From contig NZ_VIWT01000001.1 of assembly GCF_007829815.1 (NCBI RefSeq), positions 2,007,501 through 2,071,500 on the forward strand: DNA of 64,000 nt, in the 5' to 3' direction. Position 1 is the first letter of the stretch, and each line of letters begins with the position of its first letter. Below, in pieces: positions 22,348 through 32,200 of the stretch. This DNA comes from Kitasatospora viridis (GTDB lineage Bacteria; Actinomycetota; Actinomycetes; Streptomycetales; Streptomycetaceae). The translations under genes and the position numbers were made by a program. Below the pieces are notes generated by a model. It was given only the letters and a program-made list of their open reading frames with translations. It was not told the DNA's origin and searched no databases.

Positions 22348-25300
22348 TTACTTGAACAGCCAGTCCGCCGCGCCCGAGATCAGCTTGTTCGCGGCGTTCT
22401 GCAGCGGCACAGCCAGGACGGCGCCACCTATGGCGCCGCCCACCGGGCCCAGCGGAGTGTCACTCAGCAGTTTCGTCGTGAGACCGGAGATCCCCTCGTC
22501 GACCACGGCGTCCGCACCGCCGATGGTGATCGACTCTGCCTGGCTGTCACCGTTTGACTTGGCCGTCAGGTACCCCGAGAGCCCCCCGGCGAGGAGATTG
22601 ACGGGACCCATGGCAGCGGCGAAGCGCCTCATGTAGGGGTTCTTGGCTGCTTGGAGTAGCGCCCTCTCCCGCGGGCTCAGCCTGTTCCACCTGGCCTGGG
22701 CCGCCCGCCGCGCGACATCGCCGGTTGCCGTTGCGGGGTCAACGGCGTTCGGAGTGGCTGCGGACAGCACTGACTGGAGGTTGCCCGGCCCGATGGCCAA
22801 ACCGTTCACCGCGTTGCACCCCGTGGTCAACACACCTGCGCCGCTGCAGAGCATCGACCCCCGGAACCACGGATCCTGGCTTATCTGGCAGGTGTAGTCG
22901 CAGACCTGAGCCGGCTTCGAGGGCTTCGAGGCCCCGGGCGTGAAGGTCGGGGTACTGGACTTGCCGGGGTCACCCGAACCTCCTGAACCACTTGATCCGC
23001 CGGTTCCGCCACCCGTGATCGCGACCAGAGGCGGCCCCACAAACCCCGAATCACAACCGTTGTAACCACACCCGGGATCGTGCATCTGACCGGTCGGATC
23101 GCTGAACGTCAGCGGGTTGCTCCCCGCGTACGTGTACCCGCCCAGCTGGCCGGGGTCGGCGCCCTCCAGTACCGGGTCCGCCGAGATGAAGCGCCCCAGC
23201 GTCGGGTCGTACTTGCGCGCGCCCACGTCCGTGTACCCGGTGGTCGCGTCGACCGGTTTGTTGAGGAAGCCCCTGGTCGGGTCGATCCAGCCGGTGGTCG
23301 CGCCGCCGCGCAGTTCGCCGTAGGGCTTGTACTGCTGGCGGGTGAGCTTCTGGGTGGTGGTGTCCATGGTCATCGTGGCGGTGCCATGGGGGTCGCTGAA
23401 GACGTAGCTGACGCCGCCGCCCGGGAGGGTGGAGGCGATGGCCACGTTCTGGCCGGCGAGGGTGTAGGTGCGGACGGCGCCCAGGATCGTCGCCGGGGTG
23501 GTCGAGGTGTTGATGGTGACCTCGGTGTCGCCCAGGAACAGGGTGGTCTGGCCGGGGTCGCGGCGGATCAGCTGGTTGCCGTCCGCGTCGTAGAGGTAAT
23601 TGGTGGTGTTGCCGCCCTGGGTGACCTGGTCCAGCTGGCCCTCGTCGTTCCAGTGCAGGGTCTGGCCGGTGCCGACGGTCGGGGTGCGACCGGTCAGCTG
23701 GCCGGCGGGGGTGTAGGAGAAGGAGGTGCTGGTGGTGCCGGCCGGGCCGGTGGTGCTGGTGCCGGTCAGGGTGTGCGGCTGGGCACCGCCTGCGGCGCCG
23801 TTGGTGTACGTGGTCGTGGTGTCGGCGCTCGCGCCGTTGACCGCGTGGTCGGTGCTGGCGGTCCGGTCGCTGATGTTGTCGTAGCCGAAGGACTGCCAGT
23901 ACGCGGTCGGACCGGTGGCGATGCTGCCGTTGGTCGGGTTGGTGCCGGCGGCCGGGCAGGCCCCGGCGGCGGTCCAGGCCTGGGTCAACCGGTCCAGGCT
24001 GTCGTACTGGTAGCACTGGGTGTCGGTGGCCGTGCTGCCGTTCTCGCTCTGCTGGTCCACCGTGGAGGTCGGGTTGCCCGACGGGTCGTAGGTGTAGGCG
24101 AGGGCGTCCACGATCGGCCCGGGCGCCTGGGTGCGGCTGGTCTGAGTGCTCGTCAGGCGCCGGGTCTGGTCGTCGTAGCCGTAGGTCGTCTGGGCCGTGT
24201 TGTTGGAGGGCCCGTACCGCATCGCCGAGATCTCGCCCTGCGGGGTGTAAGTGACCGGTCCGGCAATGGCGTTGACGCTCTGCATGGTGACCGGGTTGTC
24301 GAGGCCGTCGTAGCCGTACAGGACGTCCTCGGTGAGCAGGCCGCCCACGCCCGGGTCACGCTGGTCGAGCAGCTCCTCGGTGCTGGTCGAGAAGGAGTTG
24401 GTGGTGGTGTAGTCGGTGGGCAGCGGCGCTTCCTCGGCCGGCAGCTTGATCTCGGTGCCGGTGGACTGGCCGAGGGCCGTGTATCCCTTGGACATCACGA
24501 CGTACGGTGCGGAGGCCCCCGGCACGTAGCGCGCCGAGTAGCTGAGCTTGCCAACCTGCAGGGAGTCGTACTTCCAAACCCCGAACTTGAAGTTGTTGTT
24601 GCTCTTGTCCACAGCCGTGAGCTTACGACCCAACAGGTCGTACGTGTAGTCCAGTTCGATGCCGCGGGCGTCGGTGGCCGAAACCTGGTTTCCCGCGTCG
24701 TCGAAGCCGTACTTCGACGTGCCGGCGTCCGGGTCGGCCTGCTGCGTCCGCCGACCGAGCAGGTCGTAGGAGGACGTCCAGACCGCCTGGTCCGGCCCGG
24801 TGATGGTGGCCTGCTGACCGGCGGGCGTGTAGCCGTACGAGGTCGCGTTGAACGCGCCGCCGCTGGTGGTCCAGCCCGCCTGGGCGGAGCCGCCGATCGA
24901 CGGAGCGGTCGTGTACTGGTCCAACTCCGTGTTCTGGCCACGGGCGTTGACCGCGGTCCGGGTCACCACCCCGCCGCTCTTCGGGAAGACCGTGGTGGTG
25001 TCGCCCGTGTAGGCGGTCTGGGTGACCATGCCCGCCGGGGTGAGTTGGATGGCCGCCCCCGCCGAAGTGGTCGTGCTGCGCTCCTCGTTCGCCGTGGTGG
25101 GCCGGCCCATCCCGTCGTAGTCGGTCACCGTGGTGTCCGGCACGTTGAGTTGGATGAACGGCAGTTCCTTGGGCTGCGGAGAGCCGTTGGCGCTGTAGGA
25201 GTTGTTGGTGAGGACCGTCCACCCGTGCGAGTCGTACTGGGTGTCCGAGACGACGACGGTGTTGTTCTCGCCCGCCGTCTGCACCTGCAGCGGCCGCAGC

Positions 25301-28300
25301 AGCGCGTCGTAGACGTTCTCGGTCGGGGCGTAGGAGCCGTTCTCCAGCAGCTTGTTGGAGGTGACGACGACCGCGGCCGTGTTCGAGACGAGGTAGGAGT
25401 AGGTCATCGTCGCGGCCTGGTTGGCAGCCTTCGACTGGGTCGGCAGCCAGACCGCGGTGAGCCGGCCGAGCGCGTCGTAGGTCAGGTCCGTGCGCAGGTG
25501 GGCCGGATCGACCTTGGTCACCGGAACACCACGGGCCGCGTCCAGCGTGGTCGTGGTGGTCTGGTAGGTCGGGCTGCCGCCCGCCGTCACCTGGACCGTG
25601 CTGACGACGCCGGTCGGCAGCCCACCGGAGGCCGGGGTGTAGGCGGTCGTGGTGCTCTGGGCCAGGCTGGAGCCGTCCGGCGCCGTGGAGTTGGGCGTCC
25701 GGACCGTCGAGGTGACGCGGCCGTAGGAGTCGTAGCCGGTCTTGGCGGTCGCCAGGTAGGCGGTCGCCGTGGCACCGTTGCTCGCCGAGGCGGTCTCGTT
25801 GAGCGTCACGTCACCCTTGCTGGGTGCCGTGCCGCCGCCCGCGCCGTCCCAGGTGAAGGCGTTCCCGTCGTAGGAGGCCCTGGTGTCGCTCACCAGGGTG
25901 CCGGACGGGGTGGCCCCGCCACCCGTGCAGTCCTGCGCGGTGGTGATGGTCTCGGCCGTCAGGGCCAGCGCCGCACCGCTGTTGGACGCGTACCGGGTGA
26001 AGGTGCACTTGGCGACGTTGCCGTTGGCGGTGGGCTCGCCCCGGTCGTCCGACTGCACCACCATGCCGGTGGTCGGCTGCCCGAGCGTGGTGTTGTAGAA
26101 GCTGTCGGTCTCGGTGTTCCGCCAGCCGTACGAGACCGCCTGCCGGCTGTAGGAGTTGGCGGTGCGCACCATCTGGGCGGTGAGCGGCGCCAGGCCGTTG
26201 CGGGCCCGCGAGGCGGTGGGGCCGATGATGGTCGGGATGGTCACGGTGGCGTGGTCGATGCTGCCGCCGTCACCCGTGTAGGTGTCGGTCTCGAAGACCT
26301 GCCCGGCCAGCGAGTTGACGTCCTGGGCGCTGTGCGCGCCGTCCTGGGAGGTCAGCGTCACGGTCGAACCGCCGCTGCCGTTGGGCGTGTTGTTGGACAT
26401 GCCGCGGAAGTAGGTGGTCTTGGCGAGGGTCAGGGCGTCGTTGACCTGGGTGCCGTTGGTGAGGTGGAAGACCGCCGGATCGCCGGAGCGGGTCTCCACC
26501 GTCTGGTAGCCGCGGAACTGCCCGTAGGTCCGGTCCTCCGGCTTGACCAGCTCGTTGTCGTCGTAGTGCCAGGCCGCGCCGCCCACGTAGTTGTAGGTGG
26601 TCAGCAGTTCCGGGAACGAACCGTCCTGGTAACTGGTGTTGGGGTCGGCGGTCTTGACGCTGTGCACGGTGTACTTGTGGAACCAGTCCAGCACCGGCGC
26701 GCTCGAACCCGGCGGCGTCCACATCACCGGGAAGCAGGGCATGGTGTTGGTCGACGGGTCCGAGGGCACGTTGGCCGGAGTGCACTGGGTGTCGTTGTAG
26801 GCGACGGTGATCCGGGCGCCGGTCTCGGTGCTGATCGACTGGATCCGGTCGTGGTACATCGGCGACTCGTTCGGGACGGTGCCCACCCGGTTCGGCGACT
26901 GCCGCGGCGGGTCGAAGCCGGTCACCGGGTTGCTCACCTGCCCGCTGCCGCCCGCGCTGGTGTCCAGACCGGTGTGCTGGATGCTGTCCAGCCACAGGGT
27001 GGGCGCGTGGTCACCGCCGTCCGGGAAGGACTGGGTGAAGTCGTAGCGGTCCACCTGCTGGGTGGCGCCGCCGACCTGCACCTGAGTGGTGATGCTGGCC
27101 AGGCGCTTGCGGGACCAGTAGGTCGGCGCGAAGTCGGTGCAGGTCGAGCCCTGCGCGCAGCTCTGGTCGGTCGGCACGTCGGGCCACCAACTGGCGTTCG
27201 TGGTACCGAAGTGCGCGTCGTCGCAGACCGCGCCGACGGGCGTGCCGGGGATGCAGCGCTCGTTCACCGAGAAGACGATCTGCTCGGGAGCGGTGCCCGA
27301 GTAGACCGTGCCGGCGGTCATGCCGTAGTCGATGCGCTGCAGGTAGCCGCCGCGGGTGTAGGCGACGCCGGTGCTCTGGGCGTCCGCGCCGTAGTAGTTG
27401 GTCTCCGGCTGGTAGTAGTACGCGATCGCGTTGCTGTGCGGGTCGACCGAGTAGTCCAGGTTCCAGCGCCAGCCCTGCACGCAGGAGGACCCGGCGAACG
27501 AGGAGGAGTTGCACGGATCGCCCGCGTGGGCGCCGTAGACCGGGACGGTGTACACGGACTGGGTGGCCTGCTGCCCCGAGGTGTAACCGGGGAGCTGGTT
27601 GAGGCCGAAGTAGTACTGGACCCCGTCCTGGGTGACCCGGAAGTACTCGCCGTTGTAGGTGCCGTTGCTCGCCCCGTACAGCTGCTCGATCTTCACGGTG
27701 GACTCGTCGCTGGCCGGCCGCAGGGTGTGCGACGCGTCGTCGTAGACCAGCTGCGTCGACTTGCCGTTGAGCGACATGGTCAGCAGCTGACCCGCCCAGC
27801 ACTCGTCCCCGGAGCCTTGCGGAGCACCCGAAGTGCTGTCACTCGCGCAGGACTTGTAGGAGCGCTCGATGTAGGACTCGCTGGAGCTCCAACCGTCGCC
27901 CAGCCAGGAGGACTGGTTGTTGGTGCCGGCCGTGCGGCCGTCCTGCGAGGAGGAGTCGTACGAGAGCGAGACGTCCGGAGTGGCTCCGGCGATCGCCTTC
28001 GGCACCTGCACGGGGTACGAGTAGGTGAAGGCGCCGGTGTTGCCGCCCGCGGACCAGGTACCGGTCGGCGAGAGCGAGGTCGCCGTGTAGGTCCCGGAGG
28101 ACCCGGTGGGACTCGACGTCGCCGCGAGCACGACGGCGGAGGAGGAGGCCTGCGGTGCCGCGCCCCCTGCCGCGGTGGCGGCGAACGGCGTGACCTGCCC
28201 GGCCGATTGGGCCGCCGGAGCGAGGTGCACCGTGGCCGTCAGCGGCTTCGCCGGGTCGGCCTGGACCGGGGTCTGCACCTGACACTTCGCCAACTCCGGC

Positions 28301-28977
28301 GTGGTCAGCGCACAGGACGGCAGCTCGACCAGGTGGAGCCGGGAGGCGTAGTCACCGCCGAACGCGGCGCGGAAGGACGACGGGTCCACGCTCACGGTCG
28401 CGCTGCCCGCTCCCGCACCGGCATCGGCGGGCTCGACGGCGAAGAGCAGGCCGTGCACACCGGCCCGCTGCGCCACCGCCTGGTCGGCGGTGGTCACCCG
28501 CACGCGCGTGGGCGTCGAGTCCGCGCCCGCGCCCGCGCCCGCGGCCATCGGCGCGTTGCCCTGGTGCGCCGCCGGGACGACGGACACCGGCAGGGTGCCG
28601 GCCCGGCCCCCCGCCCCCTGCGGCGCGGCATACGGTGCGGCGGCATTCGGTGCCGCGCCGTTCGGTGCGGTGCCCTTCGGTACCGCTGTGGTCAGATCGA
28701 CCACCGCACTGCCCGCCCCCGGCAACGCGGCTGCCACCGTCGGGTTGTAGACGGGGAAGGCCGTCGACGGCTTGGCCTTCCCGGGTATCGCCTTCCGTGG
28801 CGCAACGGTCCGCTCGACGGGCGGCTTCGGCAGCTTCGGCTTGGCCGTCGACCCGGCTAACGCCACCCCTGGCAGGCCGGCCACGGCCAGCGCCGCTCCG
28901 GCTAACGCCGCTGTCGTTCTCCAAGCCAGCCGGCCGTACCGCCGGCGCCCCACCCCATGGAACTGTCCGGGACTCAA
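22348..28977 (-). CDS. Very large secreted RHS/YD-repeat protein with variable C-terminus
   Basis: 2209 residues from TTG 28977, which has GGGGAGAGG just upstream; the frame is open to 29085. The signal region is RRRYGRLAWRTTAALAGAALAV. Next come an Ala/Pro-rich stretch and, from about residue 310, an SpvB-like segment (FTYSYPVQVPKAIAGATPDVS). YD repeats follow from about 1170 (YDALGRL, YDLLGRRTQQADPDAG, YDLLGRK). The RHS-associated core has YTDVGARKYDPTLGRFISAD and ends at DPTG (about 1960). The last 245 residues (22348-23085) begin with a Gly/Ser linker, then CDYTC, and end in a Gly-rich hydrophobic region (VGGAIGGAVLAVPLQ). Polymorphic-toxin RHS proteins carry payloads there. No nuclease or deaminase motif is seen; membrane insertion is possible. 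Confidence 0.88.
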   Translation of the reverse strand: MSPGQFHGVGRRRYGRLAWRTTAALAGAALAVAGLPGVALAGSTAKPKLPKPPVERTVAPRKAIPGKAKPSTAFPVYNPTVAAALPGAGSAVVDLTTAVPKGTAPNGAAPNAAAPYAAPQGAGGRAGTLPVSVVPAAHQGNAPMAAGAGAGADSTPTRVRVTTADQAVAQRAGVHGLLFAVEPADAGAGAGSATVSVDPSSFRAAFGGDYASRLHLVELPSCALTTPELAKCQVQTPVQADPAKPLTATVHLAPAAQSAGQVTPFAATAAGGAAPQASSSAVVLAATSSPTGSSGTYTATSLSPTGTWSAGGNTGAFTYSYPVQVPKAIAGATPDVSLSYDSSSQDGRTAGTNNQSSWLGDGWSSSESYIERSYKSCASDSTSGAPQGSGDECWAGQLLTMSLNGKSTQLVYDDASHTLRPASDESTVKIEQLYGASNGTYNGEYFRVTQDGVQYYFGLNQLPGYTSGQQATQSVYTVPVYGAHAGDPCNSSSFAGSSCVQGWRWNLDYSVDPHSNAIAYYYQPETNYYGADAQSTGVAYTRGGYLQRIDYGMTAGTVYSGTAPEQIVFSVNERCIPGTPVGAVCDDAHFGTTNASWWPDVPTDQSCAQGSTCTDFAPTYWSRKRLASITTQVQVGGATQQVDRYDFTQSFPDGGDHAPTLWLDSIQHTGLDTSAGGSGQVSNPVTGFDPPRQSPNRVGTVPNESPMYHDRIQSISTETGARITVAYNDTQCTPANVPSDPSTNTMPCFPVMWTPPGSSAPVLDWFHKYTVHSVKTADPNTSYQDGSFPELLTTYNYVGGAAWHYDDNELVKPEDRTYGQFRGYQTVETRSGDPAVFHLTNGTQVNDALTLAKTTYFRGMSNNTPNGSGGSTVTLTSQDGAHSAQDVNSLAGQVFETDTYTGDGGSIDHATVTIPTIIGPTASRARNGLAPLTAQMVRTANSYSRQAVSYGWRNTETDSFYNTTLGQPTTGMVVQSDDRGEPTANGNVAKCTFTRYASNSGAALALTAETITTAQDCTGGGATPSGTLVSDTRASYDGNAFTWDGAGGGTAPSKGDVTLNETASASNGATATAYLATAKTGYDSYGRVTSTVRTPNSTAPDGSSLAQSTTTAYTPASGGLPTGVVSTVQVTAGGSPTYQTTTTTLDAARGVPVTKVDPAHLRTDLTYDALGRLTAVWLPTQSKAANQAATMTYSYLVSNTAAVVVTSNKLLENGSYAPTENVYDALLRPLQVQTAGENNTVVVSDTQYDSHGWTVLTNNSYSANGSPQPKELPFIQLNVPDTTVTDYDGMGRPTTANEERSTTTSAGAAIQLTPAGMVTQTAYTGDTTTVFPKSGGVVTRTAVNARGQNTELDQYTTAPSIGGSAQAGWTTSGGAFNATSYGYTPAGQQATITGPDQAVWTSSYDLLGRRTQQADPDAGTSKYGFDDAGNQVSATDARGIELDYTYDLLGRKLTAVDKSNNNFKFGVWKYDSLQVGKLSYSARYVPGASAPYVVMSKGYTALGQSTGTEIKLPAEEAPLPTDYTTTNSFSTSTEELLDQRDPGVGGLLTEDVLYGYDGLDNPVTMQSVNAIAGPVTYTPQGEISAMRYGPSNNTAQTTYGYDDQTRRLTSTQTSRTQAPGPIVDALAYTYDPSGNPTSTVDQQSENGSTATDTQCYQYDSLDRLTQAWTAAGACPAAGTNPTNGSIATGPTAYWQSFGYDNISDRTASTDHAVNGASADTTTTYTNGAAGGAQPHTLTGTSTTGPAGTTSTSFSYTPAGQLTGRTPTVGTGQTLHWNDEGQLDQVTQGGNTTNYLYDADGNQLIRRDPGQTTLFLGDTEVTINTSTTPATILGAVRTYTLAGQNVAIASTLPGGGVSYVFSDPHGTATMTMDTTTQKLTRQQYKPYGELRGGATTGWIDPTRGFLNKPVDATTGYTDVGARKYDPTLGRFISADPVLEGADPGQLGGYTYAGSNPLTFSDPTGQMHDPGCGYNGCDSGFVGPPLVAITGGGTGGSSGSGGSGDPGKSSTPTFTPGASKPSKPAQVCDYTCQISQDPWFRGSMLCSGAGVLTTGCNAVNGLAIGPGNLQSVLSAATPNAVDPATATGDVARRAAQARWNRLSPRERALLQAAKNPYMRRFAAAMGPVNLLAGGLSGYLTAKSNGDSQAESITIGGADAVVDEGISGLTTKLLSDTPLGPVGGAIGGAVLAVPLQNAANKLISGAADWLFK

Positions 28978-29279
28978 CTGTTGCCCTCTCCCCTGGTCGC
29001 AACAAGGAGACCGGCACGCCCCAACCACGGTCGTGCTCGGGACGCGCCGATCTAACGTGGAGTCATGCGGCGGCAACTCTGCCATGAACGGCGTACCCGA
29101 TCCATAACTATTTGGTCACACAAGACCCTTGAGGCGTCCGCTTTTTCCGCACTTAGTGAAGATAACGTGGATAAAGGCCACACGAACCACCGTCGATCCT
29201 GACGCTCCCCGCGCGCACAATGCGTGGTGCACAGGGTGCCCCAGAGGCACCGCGACACCGTTGGGGGGAAACGGCCTCG
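28978..29279. promoter_or_regulatory. Divergent promoter region between RHS and DNRLRE genes
   Basis: 302 bp with a clearly AT-richer centre (about 29090-29180: CATAACTATTTGG, TTAGTGAAGATAACG) that should hold both promoters. On the plus side the leader carries a hairpin GGTGCC-N5-GGCACC (29235-29251) before a GGGGGGAAA ribosome site. No convincing operator was found. The arrangement would allow joint control of two large secreted proteins. Confidence 0.5.
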
Positions 29280-32200
29280 ATGGCCATCAACAGCTCACAC
29301 ACCAGTCCAGGCGCGCGATCACGCCGCGCCACCGCGGTCGGCCTGGCGCTCGGCGCGCTCACGGCCGGCCTGCTCGCCGGGGTGGCCCCCGCGCAAGCGG
29401 CCCCGCCCGCGAAGCCCGCATCCGCGCCCGCGGCCTTACCCGGTAAGTCCGGCGCGCCCACCAGCGGTGCCCGAGGCGGAGCCGCCGGCCCGGTGGTCAA
29501 CCAGGCCTCGCCCAAGCCGGCTGCCGCCCCGAGTGCGCTCCAGCAGGCCGAGAGCGCCGCCCTCGCCAAGGCGAAGAAGACCAACTCGCCGGTCACCGTA
29601 GACCAGTTGACCAACGAGACCAGCGAGACCGTGATCAACCCCGACGGCACCCTGACCCTGCGTCAGCACGCTGCTCCGGTCCGGGTCCGCAAGGGCGCCT
29701 CCTGGACCCCGATCGACACCACGCTCGCCAAGCGGGCCGACGGCCGGATCGCCCCGGGCGCGACCGACAGCGACCTCTCCTTCTCCCCCGGCGGCAACGG
29801 CCCGTTGATCACCATGATCCGGGACGGCAAGCGCCTGTCGATCAGCTGGCCCGGCACCCTGCCCGCACCGGCGGTCAGCGGCGACACCGCCACCTACCCC
29901 GCCGTGCTGCCCGACGTGGACCTCGCGGTGACCGCCCGCGGCGACGGCTTCAGCGAGGTGCTGGTCGTCAAGTCGGCGGCGGCCGCGGCGAATCCGCAGC
30001 TCGCCACGATCCACCTCGGCACCACCACCGACGGCCTGACGCTCAGCCAGGACAACACCGGCGACGCGCTGGCCACCGACTCCGGCGGGCACACCGTCTT
30101 CGCGGCCTCGCCCCCGATGCTCTGGGACTCCGCCTCCGCCCCGACCGCGCCGGTCACCCCGGCCGCACACGCCAACGCGCAGACCGACGCACAGGCCCCG
30201 GCCACCGCAGCCGCCCCCACCCCGTCCAGCGTGCACGGGCCCGGCGACACCGCCCACGCCACCCGGCTGGGCTTCAAGGTCGCCCAGGACCAGCTGTCGC
30301 TCACCCCGGACAAGGGGCTGCTGAGCTCCCCCGCCACCGTCTACCCGGTGTACATCGATCCGGCCTGGTCGGGAAACCCCTCGCTGGTCAGCTGGCTGAC
30401 GCTCAGCAACGGCGGGCAGAAGGACACCAGCGGCAACGTCGCGCGGGTCGGCTTCGTCGGCAACTGGGACGGCTGCGCCTACGTCTGCAACCAGACCTTC
30501 CGCTCGTACTTCCAGATGAACTCCTCCGGTTTCGGTGGCGCCAACGTCCAGAGCGCGTACTTCTACCCGTACTTCAGCGGCGTCTCGCAGAACGACCAGC
30601 CCACCGACGTTCGGTTGGACCCGCTCTTCGACGGCAACACCAACTGGAGCAACAAGCCCACCTCCAGCAGCGTCGTCGCCTCCTGCACGTGCAACCCCGG
30701 GAACACCGGGGCGAGCAACGTCCTCAACGTGATCGGCGCGGCCCAGAGCGCGGCAGCCAACAACTGGGGCAGCGTCGACTTCGAGGTCGACGCACACGAC
30801 GAGACCACGAAGTACCAGTACAAGAAGATCGACCCCACCCAGACCTACTGGACGGTCACCTACTACTACGCCCCGGACAACCCCCAGGTGGTCGGCACCA
30901 CTCCGCAGGTCAACGGGCCGGGCGGCACCTTCGTGCCGTCCTCCAACGTGACCATGCAGATCTCCGGCGGGGACCGCGACGGCGAGCTGGTCAAGGCCGG
31001 CTTCGAGATCTACCACGCGTCCAACGGCAGCGTCACCTCGGTGTACCAGAGCGGCATCTGGCAGGGTGACTACACCTCCTCCAGCAGCCCGGTCACCGCG
31101 ACCGGCCTCCCCGACGGCCAGTACGCCTGGCACGGCCTACTGCAGAGCCAACAGGGCAACATGCAGAGCCCGTTCACCGGCTGGGTCTTCTTCACCGTCA
31201 GCACCGCGATGCCCGGCACCCCGGACATCGAGTCGAACCAGTTCCCCAAGAACCAGTTCGGCGGCGCTTACCAGGACAACGGCACCTTCTCCCTCACCAC
31301 CGGCAACGGCCCGAACGACTGGGGCTACATCTTCTCGCTCGACGGCGACCTGACCTCCACCCAGTGGAACCAGAGCGCGCCCCCGCCCACCTGGAGCGGC
31401 GGCGCCCCGACCCGGGCCCAGCAGTACCTGGTGCAGTCCACCGGGGCCGCCACCGCGATCACCTTCCCGGTGGGCACCGTCGGCCCGCACACCCTCTACG
31501 CCAAGACGATCAGCCCGGCCGGCATCGTCTCCAACGAGTACGCCTTCGGCTTCTGGGCCGGCCTGACGACCCCGCGGTTCGTGTCAGGCGACACGCTGGT
31601 GAGCGGCGTCGCCGCCGCGACCAACGACGACAACACGACCACGCCCGTCCCGGCCGCCACCAGCCACACCACGGGCCAGCTGTTCGCCCAGGGACCGGTC
31701 GGCTGGTTCTCCTGGTACGGCGCCGGTCAGGCGATGCTCGCCAACGGCACCAACCCGGTGTCCAACGGCGACAGCGCGACCTTCAGCTTCGACCTCCCGC
31801 ACGCCGGCTACTGGGACCTGGGCGCGAACCTGACGAAGGCCGGGGACTACGGCCAGTACTCCCTGACGCTCGACCAGGGCGGCGCCAAGCCGGCCACCCT
31901 GATCACCGGCTTCGACGCCTACAACCCGGCGGCGCCCGTCGTGACGACCCAGTTCGTCGACTTCGGTTCCCCGCTCTCCCAGACCACCCAACAGCCGATC
32001 CCGCTGACCCAGGGCGTGCACACCCTGACCCTCACCATCACCGGCAAGAACGCCGCGTCGGCCGGCTACCAGGCCGGCATCGACGTCCTGCGGCTGGCCC
32101 CGATGAGCGCCACCTGCACGATCGTGGACCTGACGGCCTGCCAGAACAACACCGCGATCAGCGCCGACAACAACCACCTGGCCGCCGACGCGGACGGCGT

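Noticed and set aside
23080..28860. 1926-codon plus-strand open frame opposite the RHS gene
   Set aside because: Antisense shadow; repetitive Val/Arg/Gly sequence without domains.
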